Positions 1-8,452 of a DNA stretch of 64,000 nt are shown one piece after another. A program made the position numbers and the translations under genes. The notes beneath the pieces are model-generated. The model worked only from the letters and a program-made list of their open reading frames with translations. It was not told the DNA's origin and made no database searches. Source of the DNA: Verrucomicrobiaceae bacterium UBA1938 (GTDB lineage Bacteria; Verrucomicrobiota; Verrucomicrobiia; Verrucomicrobiales; Verrucomicrobiaceae); assembly GCA_002336895.1 (NCBI GenBank), contig DDFC01000020.1, forward strand, positions 216,414 to 280,413, read 5' to 3'. Each line of letters begins with the position of its first letter. Position 1 is the stretch's first letter.

Positions 1-60
1 CCGCTCCGCTTCATCACAAATCACCACAGCGATCAAGCCACTCCTCATCAGGCCTCCGGC

Positions 61-105
61 CCAACCATCGTAAACCACCGTCAACAACGGTAAACAACCG
101 TCAAC
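61..105. repeat. 10-bp-period short tandem repeat
   Basis: Four and a half degenerate 10-bp units (such as TAAACCACCG, TCAACAACGG, TAAACAACCG) run just downstream of the NusG-like gene's stop codon. The same style of repeat recurs at 896-937 and near 58451-58480. No coding function is apparent. A role in transcription termination or as a dispersed genomic repeat is inference. Confidence 0.6.
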
Positions 106-108
106 TCC

Positions 109-657
109 CTACTTCGCCGCCAGCACCTCACGCGGCTTGTGCTCGGTGAGTATCTTCGACAGCGGCACCTCCACCGCATTCTCCCGTCCCAGAAACTCCA
201 GCAGGATCCGCACACGTTCCACGCCGCTGAGCATCGCATTCACGATCCCCTTCATCCCGCGCATCGGCCCTTCCGTCAGCTCCACCGTGTCGCCCACCTT
301 CACGCCCACCTCCACCTCGCAGATCTCGACGTCCTTCATCTCCGCCTTCAGCTCCTCAATCGCCGCATCAGGCACCGGCGTCAGCGTATCCCCAAAGTCC
401 ACCACCTTGATCACACTCTGCGAGTAGTTCACCGCCCGCAGCGACTCGATCGGTACAAACCGCGCAAAAAAATAGCTCGGAAACAGCGCCTCCACGAACC
501 ACACCTTGCCCCGCCGCGTGTTCTTCTGAAACCGGATGCGCGGGCAGTACGTCTCCACACCCTCCAGCCCCGCCATCAGCGACGCGGCGATGTGCTCACA
601 CTTCGGACGAGTGTGCACCACATACCAGGCACGCGTGGATTCTTGTTTTTCTTTCAT
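109..657 (-). CDS. NusG-paralogue transcription antiterminator (RfaH/UpxY-like)
   Basis: This 182-residue protein has the NusG N-terminal (NGN) fold signature, starting WYVVHTRPKCE and including FPSYFFARF. It ends in a KOW-type segment (VGDTVELTEGPMRGMKGIV, roughly residues 121-140). Such proteins bind the RNA polymerase clamp and modify elongation. Housekeeping nusG normally lies beside secE and ribosomal genes, which are absent, so a specialised RfaH/UpxY/LoaP-type paralogue is likelier; these usually control long surface-polysaccharide operons. The ATG at 657 is chosen because the frame upstream of it encodes nothing resembling the family. Transcription runs off the left edge, so a target operon could lie there. 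The family is confident; the paralogue type is inferred. Confidence 0.85.
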   Translation of the reverse strand: MKEKQESTRAWYVVHTRPKCEHIAASLMAGLEGVETYCPRIRFQKNTRRGKVWFVEALFPSYFFARFVPIESLRAVNYSQSVIKVVDFGDTLTPVPDAAIEELKAEMKDVEICEVEVGVKVGDTVELTEGPMRGMKGIVNAMLSGVERVRILLEFLGRENAVEVPLSKILTEHKPREVLAAK

Positions 658-1007
658 CAGGAAACGAGACCTCAAACTGTCCCACCCGCACACCAAGGCA
701 ACCACAAACCCAGCCTTCAAACACGAAAGGACAGAAAACAGACGCAAAACCACCCCACCTCCTCACCCCTGCCCCCTTCTGAAAAACCTCTGCGGTGCAA
801 ATCCCTGGCCATCCCATTTCGCCCAACCCCCATCAAATCTCCCAGCATCCAGCATCTAGGATCTAGGATCTAGGATCCAGCCCCCTCTCCGGCTTAACAA
901 TCGCAAACCGTCGCAAACCATCGCCAACAACCGTAACACTCCCCTCTAACTCCGCGTTTGCTTCCCCGCACGCCCTGCGCCACCAGTTCCGCCCTTTTTG
1001 TCCCCGC
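658..1007. other. Intergenic region with two short tandem repeats
   Basis: This is a 350-bp divergent gap between the NusG-like gene and a membrane protein gene. It holds three tandem copies of ATCTAGG at 854-874 and a 10-bp-period repeat at 896-937 (TCGCAAACCG, TCGCAAACCA, TCGCCAACAA, CCGTAACACT). Frames open across it look like chance frames rich in Pro, His and Arg. Promoters for the two flanking genes should be here, but I could not pick convincing -35/-10 boxes. Confidence 0.6.
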
Positions 1008-1598
1008 ATGTTCGCTGATCTCTACGATTACCTCTACCACCAGGCACCCACCGGCGGCATTCCGCTCAAGGGCACCGGCATCGTCGTCGCGCTCGGCCTC
1101 ATCGCCACCCATGTCTGGGCCCTCAAAAACAAGGACAAGACCCAGGCCTTCCTCAAAGCCTTTCCCCGCACCTACACCTGGGGCGCCATCCTCCTCACCA
1201 TCGACTTCCTCTGGGCCGAGTTCATGCTCGCCAACATGGACATGGGCGAGTTCTTCACCATGCGGTCCAATTTCATGTACATCGTCGCCGGCGGCTACTT
1301 CGCCGTCCTCTTCTACATGAAGGAATTCCTCGCCGTCCGCGCCCTCGGCTCCCTCATGCTCCTCGTCGCCGGGCCCGTCCTCACCGCCGCCTTCCTGCAG
1401 CCGCAGACCAGCCGCCTGCTCCTCCCCATCCTCGCCTACGTCTGGATCATCGTCGGCATGTTCTTCATCGGCATGCCCTTCCTCATGCGCGACTGGGTCA
1501 ATGCCCTCCTCGCCAAGCCCCAGCGCTGGAATCTCGCCGTGTACGGCGGCATCGCCTACGGCGCAGTCCTGCTCATCGCAGCCATCCTCTTTTATTGA
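1008..1598 (+). CDS. Multi-pass membrane protein of unknown function
   Basis: This 196-residue protein is strongly hydrophobic with about six membrane segments: near residues 24-38, 57-73, 87-104, 108-128, 137-158 and 173-196. It starts at an ATG after a long non-coding gap and has no signal peptide, extracytoplasmic domain or catalytic motif that I recognise. The charged loop KNKDKTQAFLKAFPR after the first segment probably faces the cytoplasm. A glycosyltransferase gene follows 73 bp downstream on the same strand, so the two may be co-transcribed. I do not recognise the family. Confidence 0.7.
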   Translation: MFADLYDYLYHQAPTGGIPLKGTGIVVALGLIATHVWALKNKDKTQAFLKAFPRTYTWGAILLTIDFLWAEFMLANMDMGEFFTMRSNFMYIVAGGYFAVLFYMKEFLAVRALGSLMLLVAGPVLTAAFLQPQTSRLLLPILAYVWIIVGMFFIGMPFLMRDWVNALLAKPQRWNLAVYGGIAYGAVLLIAAILFY

Positions 1599-1671
1599 TC
1601 TCAGCGGCACCGCCACCGACCTCTGGCTGCTGACAGATAACTGACCACTGGCCACCGACCACTGCTCACCC

Positions 1672-2565
1672 ATGCCCACCCAGCCCCGTGTCCTCGTCAT
1701 CCGTGGCGGCGCGATAGGCGACTTCATCCTCACGCTGCCCGTCCTGCGCCTCCTGCGCGACATGATCGCCGACAGCCACATCGAGGTCCTCGGCTATCCC
1801 GCCATCGCCGGGCTCGCCCGCAGCGCCGGCCTCGCCGACTCCATCCGCAGTCTGGAGCACCGCACCATGGCGCCCCTCTTCGCCAAGACCGCCCCCATTG
1901 ACGAAGCCCTCATCGAGCACCTCCGCAGCTTCAATCTCGTCGTCTCCTTCCTCTACGACCCCGACGGCCACTTCCGCGCCAGCATGGAGCGCATCGGGGT
2001 CAAGACCCTCATCGAGTGCTCCCCCCTCGTCCAGCCCGGCGGCCCCCACGCCTCCCGCCAGCTCGCACGCGGCCTCGAAAAGATCGCCATGTTTCTGGAG
2101 GACGTGCACCTCCTCCGCGCCCATTTCGACCCCCGCCCCCACACCCGGCCGCGCATCGCCATCCACGTCGGCAGCGGCTCAGAAAAGAAAAACTGGCCCC
2201 TCGACCGCTGGCAGCAGGTCGCCGAATCCCTCGCCCCCCAGGAGGTCATCTTCATCACGGGCGAGGCCGAAGCCGAGCGCGGCACCCAGCCCGTCGGCCA
2301 CGACTGCTGGCACGCGCTGCCCCTCCCCGAGCTCGCCACCCGCCTCGCCACCTGCACCGCCTTCCTCGGCCATGACAGCGGCATCTCCCATCTCGCCGCC
2401 GCCTGCGGCGTCCCATCGCTCCTCCTGTTCGGCCCCACAGATCCCGCCATCTGGGCTCCGCCACAGCCTTGGGTACACGTTTTGCGAGATCCGACACAAG
2501 ATCTGACCTTTTTATCAGTCGAGCAGGTGAAATTGGCAGCCGCGCAAGTTGTTGCGAATTCGTAA
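1672..2565 (+). CDS. Glycosyltransferase family 9 (heptosyltransferase-like)
   Basis: This 297-residue protein resembles ADP-heptose:LPS heptosyltransferases (GT9). The N-terminus RVLVIRGGAIGDFILTLPVL is the family's first Rossmann strand with its GxIGD loop. Near the C-terminus LGHDSGISHLAAACGVPSL followed by LFGPTDP is the nucleotide-sugar binding signature. GT9 enzymes add heptose or related sugars to lipopolysaccharide core at the inner face of the cytoplasmic membrane. It is slightly shorter than typical family members (about 320-350). It is followed by adk and fmt on the same strand with small gaps. The donor and acceptor sugars cannot be told from sequence. Confidence 0.88.
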   Translation: MPTQPRVLVIRGGAIGDFILTLPVLRLLRDMIADSHIEVLGYPAIAGLARSAGLADSIRSLEHRTMAPLFAKTAPIDEALIEHLRSFNLVVSFLYDPDGHFRASMERIGVKTLIECSPLVQPGGPHASRQLARGLEKIAMFLEDVHLLRAHFDPRPHTRPRIAIHVGSGSEKKNWPLDRWQQVAESLAPQEVIFITGEAEAERGTQPVGHDCWHALPLPELATRLATCTAFLGHDSGISHLAAACGVPSLLLFGPTDPAIWAPPQPWVHVLRDPTQDLTFLSVEQVKLAAAQVVANS

Positions 2566-2591
2566 CGTGCTAGTTCTCCCCCATACAAATC

Positions 2592-3227
2592 ATGTCCGAC
2601 CATCTTCCACAAGAACGCATCAAAGCCTTCCTCATTCTCGGCGCGCCCGGCAGCGGCAAGGGAACGCAGGGAAAGGTGCTGGGTTCCATCCCGCGCTTCC
2701 ATCATCTCGCCTGTGGCGATGTGTTCCGCTCCCTCGACACTCGTACCCCCATCGGGCAGAAGTTTGTCCAATATTCCAGCCGTGGCGAGCTCGTGCCAGA
2801 TGATGTCACCGTCCAGCTCTGGCACGCCAACCTCAAGCAGCGCATCGATTCGCACCAATTTAAGCCTGAGATCGACTTCCTGGTGCTGGATGGCATTCCA
2901 CGCAACGTGGAGCAGGCCAAATACATGGAGCCCCACATCGAAGTCCTCAAAGTCTTCCACCTTTCCTGCCCTGACCGCACCGAACTCGCCCGCCGCCTGC
3001 GCAAACGCGCCTTGAAGGACAATCGCTTTGACGACGCCAACGAAAGCGTCATCCAGCAGCGTTTTGCCACCTACGAGGCCGAAACCAAGCCTATTCTGGA
3101 ATATTACGCTGGCGACCGCATCCTCGACATCGACGCCAGCCAGGCCCCCGCCAAGGTCCTCTACGACATCATCGGCGGTGTCATGGAGCTCAAGGAGTGG
3201 AAGGAACTGGAAAAGATGAAGGTTTAG
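2592..3227 (+). CDS. adk: Adenylate kinase, short-LID form
   Basis: This 211-residue nucleoside monophosphate kinase carries the P-loop GAPGSGKGTQ (about residues 17-26), the NMP-binding region CGDVFRSLDTRTPIGQ and the motif LVLDGIPRNVEQA. It phosphorylates AMP (or a related NMP) using ATP in the cytoplasm. The LID region is very short: after RRLRKRA comes KDNRFDDANESVIQQR with no zinc-finger or long HxxF...DD insert, so it resembles short-type adenylate or UMP/CMP kinases. fmt begins 9 bp downstream, suggesting co-transcription. NMP-kinase family is secure; AMP specificity is probable only. Confidence 0.88.
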   Translation: MSDHLPQERIKAFLILGAPGSGKGTQGKVLGSIPRFHHLACGDVFRSLDTRTPIGQKFVQYSSRGELVPDDVTVQLWHANLKQRIDSHQFKPEIDFLVLDGIPRNVEQAKYMEPHIEVLKVFHLSCPDRTELARRLRKRALKDNRFDDANESVIQQRFATYEAETKPILEYYAGDRILDIDASQAPAKVLYDIIGGVMELKEWKELEKMKV

Positions 3228-3236
3228 CCGCACCCG

Positions 3237-4166
3237 ATGCGCGTTCTTTTCATCGGCACCGGAGACATCGGCCTTCCATCCCTGGAGTGGCTGCTCACCA
3301 CGCCCAAGCACCAGGTGGTGGGCGTCGTCACCCAGCCCGACAAACCCGTCGGCCGCAAGCAGGTCCTCACCCCGCCGCAGGTCAAGGTGCGTGCCCTTGC
3401 AGCTGGCATCACCGTCATGCAGCCTCTCAAGATCCGCCACGCCGTGGAGGAGCTGAAGGCCTTCAATGCCGATGTCGCCATCGTCATCGCTTACGGCCAG
3501 ATTCTATCCCGTGCCGTTCTCGACGTGCCGCCACTCGGCTGCCTCAATGTGCACACCTCCCTGCTGCCCCGCCACCGTGGCGCAGCCCCCATCCAGGCCG
3601 CCATCCGCGATGGCGATGCGGAAACAGGTGTCACCATCATGTTCATGGATGAAGGACTCGACACGGGCGACATCCTGCTGATGAAGCGCACTCCCATCGC
3701 AGCCGATGAAACCGGCGGCAGTCTTCATGACCGGCTCGCCCTGCAGGCCCCTGCCGCACTCGAAGAAGCCCTGGACCTCCTCGCCAGTGGCAATCCACCC
3801 CGGGAGAAGCAGGATGACTCCAAAGCCACCCATGTGCGCAAACTCACGCGCCAGGATGGCCGCCTCGACTGGACACGCCCTGCGGTGGAGCTCGACCGCC
3901 TCATCCGCGCCTTCACTCCCTGGCCCGGCACCTCCTGTCTTTTGAAGGAAACGCAGATGAAAATCCACCGCGCACAGGCACTCCCCGCCGCCGATGCCTG
4001 CCCCGCACCCGGCACCATCGTGCGCGCCAATGCCGAAGGAATCCTCGTCAGCTGCGGAACCGGCCTCTTAAACCTCACCGAGGTCCAAATCGAAGGCGGT
4101 AAACGCCTCCCCGCCGCCGATTTCCTCCGCGGCCATCCCCTGCAGGCTGGAGACTTGCTGGGTTGA
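3237..4166 (+). CDS. fmt: Methionyl-tRNA formyltransferase
   Basis: This 309-residue cytoplasmic enzyme formylates Met-tRNAfMet using 10-formyltetrahydrofolate, enabling initiation. The N-terminus VLFIGTGDIGLPSLEWL and the folate-site block LNVHTSLLPRHRGAAPIQAA are diagnostic. The catalytic Asn-His-Asp set is represented by N and H of the NVHTS motif and D of EGLDTGDI. The C-terminal OB-like domain starts around residue 205. Length matches the family. The usual partner def (peptide deformylase) is not adjacent; adk is upstream instead. The stop codon abuts the convergent toxin gene without any gap. Confidence 0.95.
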   Translation: MRVLFIGTGDIGLPSLEWLLTTPKHQVVGVVTQPDKPVGRKQVLTPPQVKVRALAAGITVMQPLKIRHAVEELKAFNADVAIVIAYGQILSRAVLDVPPLGCLNVHTSLLPRHRGAAPIQAAIRDGDAETGVTIMFMDEGLDTGDILLMKRTPIAADETGGSLHDRLALQAPAALEEALDLLASGNPPREKQDDSKATHVRKLTRQDGRLDWTRPAVELDRLIRAFTPWPGTSCLLKETQMKIHRAQALPAADACPAPGTIVRANAEGILVSCGTGLLNLTEVQIEGGKRLPAADFLRGHPLQAGDLLG

Positions 4167-4463
4167 TCAGCGTGAAATTCGGTGCCGCCAGTAGCCAGGT
4201 TCTCGGCTGAGATGCATCAGCGCCAGGATAAGGACATGATCTTCCTCAATGGTGTAGAGAATGCCATAAGGGAAGCGGCGTACCAAAAACCTGCGGATAT
4301 CTTCCTCCAGGCATCGCCATCGGTCCGGTGCTTCCAAGATGCATTGAATGGCAGCTTCTATCTCCCTTGTGAAATCGGCACCCAATCCAGGCGTTCTTTC
4401 CTCATAATACAACGCAGCGTCTGCGTATTCGGCCAGAGCATCGGGATGGTAGATGAATCTCAT
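4167..4463 (-). CDS. RelE/ParE-family toxin
   Basis: This 98-residue protein fits the ParE/RelE toxin fold: N-terminal FIYHPDALAEYADAALYYEE, central helix pair, and C-terminal strands (RRFPYGILYTIEEDHVLILALMH). Such toxins act on gyrase (ParE) or ribosome-bound mRNA (RelE). Its ATG overlaps the stop of the upstream 77-residue protein by four bases (ATGA), the usual antitoxin-toxin arrangement. The target cannot be told from sequence, though the length and YYEE helix favour ParE type. Confidence 0.85.
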   Translation of the reverse strand: MRFIYHPDALAEYADAALYYEERTPGLGADFTREIEAAIQCILEAPDRWRCLEEDIRRFLVRRFPYGILYTIEEDHVLILALMHLSREPGYWRHRISR

Positions 4464-4693
4464 CTGCCGACCAGTTTCCGCACCAGGGCAGAACCTTCCT
4501 CACCCGGAATGCCGGCGACGGCACCCGAACGAATCTCATCACGACGTGCCCGCGCCAGTTTCAGCCAGGCTTGTCTGGAGGGACTGAGTTCGTCATCAGA
4601 AAGACTGCCAGCGAGACGCTCGACCAGTTCGGCGCGGTCATTCGCTGGCAGTTCAAGAGCCTGAGATTCGATCTCGTGAGGCGTGAGTGGCAT
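4460..4693 (-). CDS. Addiction-module antitoxin-like protein
   Basis: This short acidic protein precedes the ParE-like toxin and overlaps it by four bases. The N-terminal helix ALELPANDRAELVERLAGSL is typical of the addiction-module component family (TIGR02574-like) found with ParE toxins. It should bind and neutralise the toxin and autoregulate the pair. I start it at the ATG at 4693 (MPLTPHE), which lies downstream of a GAGGA sequence at loose spacing. A TTG seven codons upstream is the alternative. It has no full DNA-binding domain visible. Confidence 0.75.
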   Translation of the reverse strand: MPLTPHEIESQALELPANDRAELVERLAGSLSDDELSPSRQAWLKLARARRDEIRSGAVAGIPGEEGSALVRKLVGR

Positions 4694-4738
4694 GCAGGGA
4701 GGATAATTCCTCAAAACGGCAGTTCAAGATTGAACTGG

Positions 4739-5935
4739 CTACTCCTGCAGGAAGACAAACACGCCCTTCTTGTTGCCGACGACAACGTCCATTTTGCCGT
4801 CCTTGTTCACATCGCCGGGGGTCACCTGGGTGCCCACGCCGCTGTTGTCGTCGATCTGATGGGGGATGACTTTGGCTTCTCCGCCTTCACGTTTGATTTC
4901 GAACCAGTAAAGGACCGGAGCGGCGTTCGGTTCATCATCTTTCAGCGGGCCGTGGGCCCAGCGGCGCTTGCCGGTCACGATGTCCAGCACGCCGTCACCA
5001 TTCATGTCAGCAAGCTGCATCGCGTGAAGCTGGCTGAATTTCACGCCCGCTGGGCTCTCTTCCAGCGTGGCGCCCATCAGCTTGTGCTCGGCAAAGGTGC
5101 CGTCAGCCTTCTGCTCAAACCAGCCGAAGCCATAGCCATGGGCGTCATAACTGCTGATCACGTCGTTGCGGCCGTCGCCATTCACGTCATAAACGAGAAT
5201 AAAGGAGCCGCCGCGACCTCCAGGAACCGTAAACAGCTGCGGGTGGAAAACCCAGTCACTGTCGGCCTTGGTGTCAGCAGGCTGTTCGCGCCAGCCTTCC
5301 TTGTCCAGGATGTCCGGGCGGCCATCGCCATTCACATCGCCCACGCCGTAGCCGTGGGTGTAGCGGAAATACTTCTTGTCGTTTTCAGGAGATTTCGGCG
5401 TGATGGGGCGGAAACGGGCCTTTCCGAGCGGATTCTTCCAGTCGATCTCGGCATATCCCAGCTGCCCGCCCGTGTGGCAGATCAGCTCCGGCTTGCCGTC
5501 GCCGTTCAGGTCCTTGAAGTCCGGGGACTCATTGTCAGTCACATCAAAGATGGTGGTGCGCTTCCATTCGCCGCCCTTGTTCTGCGGATTCTCAAACACC
5601 CAGGTGTCCTTGCCCGGCCAGGAATAGGCCAGGATGTCGCTCCAGCCGTCGCCGTTGAAGTCGTAGGTGTAGGTCAGGAAGAAGTCGCTGTATCCCTTGG
5701 CCGGATCATACGGCTCTTTTTCGAATTTGGGGGCAAACTCCACCCTCTCCTTGAACTCGGGGCCCTTCCAGATGAAGCGGCCGGAGCAGATGTCATTGTG
5801 CCCATCATGGTCAAAGTCGGCAAAGTGCGCGCCTTCAGCCACAAACTCCTCGGTGAGCGTGTACTTTTTGAACTTCAAATCAGCAGCGCAAAGCGGCAGC
5901 GCCAGCAGCAGGGTCGGGATCAGCAGTTTGGTCAT
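4739..5935 (-). CDS. Secreted FG-GAP/VCBS repeat protein
   Basis: This 398-residue protein has a signal peptide (MTKLLIPTLLLALPLCAA) and several FG-GAP/VCBS repeats with calcium-binding D-x-[DN]-x-D-G loops: DFDHDGHND, DFNGDGWSD, DLNGDGKPE, DVNGDGRPD, DVNGDGRND, DMNGDGVLD and DVNKDGKMD. These are expected to form a beta-propeller outside the cytoplasm, with a structural or ligand-binding role. It lies 51 bp downstream of a FAD-linked oxidase on the same strand. Substrate or partner is unknown. This protein type is abundant in Verrucomicrobia and Planctomycetes. Confidence 0.88.
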   Translation of the reverse strand: MTKLLIPTLLLALPLCAADLKFKKYTLTEEFVAEGAHFADFDHDGHNDICSGRFIWKGPEFKERVEFAPKFEKEPYDPAKGYSDFFLTYTYDFNGDGWSDILAYSWPGKDTWVFENPQNKGGEWKRTTIFDVTDNESPDFKDLNGDGKPELICHTGGQLGYAEIDWKNPLGKARFRPITPKSPENDKKYFRYTHGYGVGDVNGDGRPDILDKEGWREQPADTKADSDWVFHPQLFTVPGGRGGSFILVYDVNGDGRNDVISSYDAHGYGFGWFEQKADGTFAEHKLMGATLEESPAGVKFSQLHAMQLADMNGDGVLDIVTGKRRWAHGPLKDDEPNAAPVLYWFEIKREGGEAKVIPHQIDDNSGVGTQVTPGDVNKDGKMDVVVGNKKGVFVFLQE

Positions 5936-5986
5936 GGTGGTGGAAGGGAACAGACTAGAGGCGAATGATCTTGCAAGCTGGCGGCT

Positions 5987-7366
5987 TCATCCCAGAAACT
6001 TTCCGGGATTGAGAATGCCATTGGGGTCCAGAGCTGCCTTGAGGCGCAGGTGAGTCTCGTGCGCGGCGGGGGAGACGGCATCGCGCCACCAGCGCTTTTT
6101 GGCCACGCCAATGCCGTGCTCTCCGGTGATGGCACCGTTCCAGGCGATGACCTGATGGAAAAGCCTGTCCAGTGCGGCCTCGGCGCGCTCACGAATGGAA
6201 GGATCATCCATGGTGGGAACCATGATGTTGACGTGGATGTTGCCATCCCCCGCATGACCAAAGCAGGCCACAGGGAAACCGGTCTCACTTTGCAGCTTTT
6301 CAGCGAAATCCACCAGGTCCACCAGACGGCCGCGTGGCACCACGATGTCCTCATTGAGCTTGATCAGGCCGGTGTTGCGCAGGCTGTAGCTGAACTCGCG
6401 GCGCAGCTTCCAGAAAGCCTCGCAGGCTTCATCTCCCATCGCTTGGTTCAGGCAGATGCTGCCAAGACTGGTTACAAGCTTGGCAAGCTGCTCGATTTCT
6501 CCTTTCACCGACTCAGGCTGGCCGTCGATCTCCACGAGCAGATGGGCATCGCCCTCGGGCGTCACCGAGGCGCCGAGGTATTCGCGTGCGGCACGAAGCG
6601 TGAATTTGTCGGCAATTTCCAGCGCGCTGGGAAGGAAGCCGCTGCCGAGGATGCGCTGTACCGCATTGGCCGCTTCGGCGAACGATTTGAAACCAGCGGA
6701 AAGCATCGCACGCATGGGCGGGTGCGGGATGAGGCGCAGCGTGGCTTCGGTGACCACGCCCAGCATGCCCTCGCTGCCCACCATGAGGCCGACGAGATCG
6801 AATCCCGTCTTGTTTTTGTGGCAGCGCCCGCCTGCCTTCACGATGGAGCCATCCGCCAGCACCGCCTCCAAGCCGAGCACGTAATGGCGGGTGACGCCGT
6901 ACTTCAGGCAGCGCGGACCGCCCGCATTCGTGGCGATGTTGCCGCCCAGGCTGCACTCCTTGAGCGAGGCCGGGTCCGGAGGGTAAAACCACCCCAGCTT
7001 CCGCACCTCATTCTGCAGATGCCCGGTGATGACGCCCGGCTCGATCACCGCCACGCCGTCTTCGAGGGTGATCTCCTTGATCTTGTTCATCCGCGCCACG
7101 GAAAGCGCGATGCCTCCCTGCAGCGGCACGCAGCCGCCCACATAGCCCACGCGCGAACCCTGGGGGGTGACGGGAATGCGGTTCGCATTCGCAAATCGCA
7201 GCACTTCGGACACTTCAGCGGCAGATTCGGCATGCACGACGACTTCAGGCGGGTTGGAAGCGAACCATTTGTCCGTGCTGTGCGTGGCAATGTCTGCCTG
7301 GGTGACAGAAACGCGTGAGGGTCCAAGAAGTGCGGTGAGTTGATCGGCGAGGGCGGCCATGCGCAT
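5987..7366 (-). CDS. FAD-linked oxidase, GlcD / D-lactate dehydrogenase type
   Basis: This 459-residue flavoenzyme contains an N-terminal FAD_binding_4 (PCMH) domain with VTPQGSRVGYVGGCVPLQGG and NIATNAGGPRCLKYGVTRHY. The C-terminal FAD-oxidase domain has CFGHAGDGNIHVN and TGEHGIGVAKKRW, typical of glycolate oxidase subunit GlcD and cytochrome-linked D-lactate dehydrogenases. It should oxidise a 2-hydroxy acid to the 2-oxo acid. GlcE and GlcF partners are not adjacent, so a single-subunit D-lactate or D-2-hydroxyacid dehydrogenase is as likely as glycolate oxidase. The start is the first of two close in-frame ATG codons. Confidence 0.9.
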   Translation of the reverse strand: MRMAALADQLTALLGPSRVSVTQADIATHSTDKWFASNPPEVVVHAESAAEVSEVLRFANANRIPVTPQGSRVGYVGGCVPLQGGIALSVARMNKIKEITLEDGVAVIEPGVITGHLQNEVRKLGWFYPPDPASLKECSLGGNIATNAGGPRCLKYGVTRHYVLGLEAVLADGSIVKAGGRCHKNKTGFDLVGLMVGSEGMLGVVTEATLRLIPHPPMRAMLSAGFKSFAEAANAVQRILGSGFLPSALEIADKFTLRAAREYLGASVTPEGDAHLLVEIDGQPESVKGEIEQLAKLVTSLGSICLNQAMGDEACEAFWKLRREFSYSLRNTGLIKLNEDIVVPRGRLVDLVDFAEKLQSETGFPVACFGHAGDGNIHVNIMVPTMDDPSIRERAEAALDRLFHQVIAWNGAITGEHGIGVAKKRWWRDAVSPAAHETHLRLKAALDPNGILNPGKFLG

Positions 7367-7462
7367 TCTTGGGGCCGGATGCCCGGCCTTGCAACTTCAT
7401 GCCCTGCGCCTAATTTGTTTTCCATGCAGTCCGCACCTGCCCGGAAGTGACCCAGGATTGAG

Positions 7463-8452
7463 ATGTCCCCGCTCATCGCAGTCACGCATCCACGCGGCAT
7501 TTACCTGCCGGAGGCGGATCTGTGGCTGGATCCGCATCATGGGAAGCAGCGGGCCTTTGTGTCTCATGCGCACAGCGATCATGTGGCGCGGCATGATCTG
7601 ACGATCTGCTCGGAGATCACGCATCAGCTGATGGTGGTGCGGAAAACGGCGAAAAAATCCGGAACGGTGATGTCTCTGCCGATGCGCCAGGTCGTCGAGT
7701 GGGAGGGCTGGGAACTGCGGTTGCTGCCGGCGGGGCACATCACGGGTTCGGCGATGCTGCATCTGACGCGCCAGGCAGACGGAGCCACGCTGCTCTACAC
7801 CGGTGACTACAAGCTTCGCCAGGGGCTGAGCGCCGAAAAGTGCGAGCTGATGCAGGCGGACACGCTGATCATGGAGACGACCTTCGGGCTGCCGAAGTAC
7901 CGCTTTCCACCTGCGGAGCAGATCATCGCGCAGATGCTGGGCTTTGTGCATGAAACACTGGCTGCAGGAGGTGTTCCTGTCCTGCTGGGCTACTCGCTGG
8001 GCAAGGCGCAGGAGATTCTCTGCGCGCTGCGGGATGCCGGGCTGCCTGTGATGGTGCATCCCAGCGTGGCGCAGATCACCAGCGTGCTGGCGCCGCATCT
8101 GGGCAGGCTGCCGGAGTGGCGGCTTTTCAGGGCGGATGAGGCTGCAGGGCATGTGCTGGTGTTTCCACCGGGATCAAAGCCGGACCTGCCCGGAGTCCGC
8201 ACGGCCATGCTTTCCGGCTGGGCCATTCAATCGAGCGCCAAATATCGATACGGCGTGGATGTGGCGCTGCCCTTGAGCGATCACGCTGATCATCCTGAAC
8301 TGCATGAGACGATCGAGATCGTGAAGCCGCGCCGCATTTATCTTGTGCACGGTTCCACACGCGAGTTTGCCACGGAGCTGCGTGCACGCGGCCATGATGC
8401 ACGGGCGCTGGGCGCGGAGGATCAGCTGGAGCTGGGGCTAACCACCGGCTGA
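7463..8452 (+). CDS. MBL-fold exonuclease-like protein (ligase-associated Exo family)
   Basis: This 329-residue metallo-beta-lactamase-fold protein has the metal ligand motif SHAHSDHVARHD (HxHxDH), a third ligand in LPAGHITGSAM, an aspartate in LYTGDYKL, and late histidines in PLSDHADH and LVHGS. This layout, with YSLGKAQEI in the linker, matches the predicted mRNA 3-prime end processing/ligase-associated exonuclease family (COG1236). In many bacteria the gene sits beside lhr2 helicase and ATP-dependent DNA ligase in a repair operon, but neither is here. It overlaps the convergent fusion gene by 15 bp. Confidence 0.82.
   Translation: MSPLIAVTHPRGIYLPEADLWLDPHHGKQRAFVSHAHSDHVARHDLTICSEITHQLMVVRKTAKKSGTVMSLPMRQVVEWEGWELRLLPAGHITGSAMLHLTRQADGATLLYTGDYKLRQGLSAEKCELMQADTLIMETTFGLPKYRFPPAEQIIAQMLGFVHETLAAGGVPVLLGYSLGKAQEILCALRDAGLPVMVHPSVAQITSVLAPHLGRLPEWRLFRADEAAGHVLVFPPGSKPDLPGVRTAMLSGWAIQSSAKYRYGVDVALPLSDHADHPELHETIEIVKPRRIYLVHGSTREFATELRARGHDARALGAEDQLELGLTTG

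Noticed and set aside
660..667. Further copy of the TCGTTTCC iteron word (inverted) near the NusG-like gene start
   Set aside because: A single 8-base match at a distant site is expected by chance and has no neighbouring copies.
1953..3440. 495-codon minus-strand open frame over glycosyltransferase, adk and fmt
   Set aside because: Shadow of three well-supported plus-strand genes; it begins and ends at no meaningful site.
4571..5968. 465-codon plus-strand frame opposite the FG-GAP protein gene
   Set aside because: The minus-strand frame has a signal peptide and regular DxNxDG repeats; this one has neither.
7463..8452. Ligase-associated DNA repair operon
   Set aside because: The MBL-fold gene alone matches; no lhr2-like helicase or ATP-dependent ligase lies nearby, so only the protein family is claimed.
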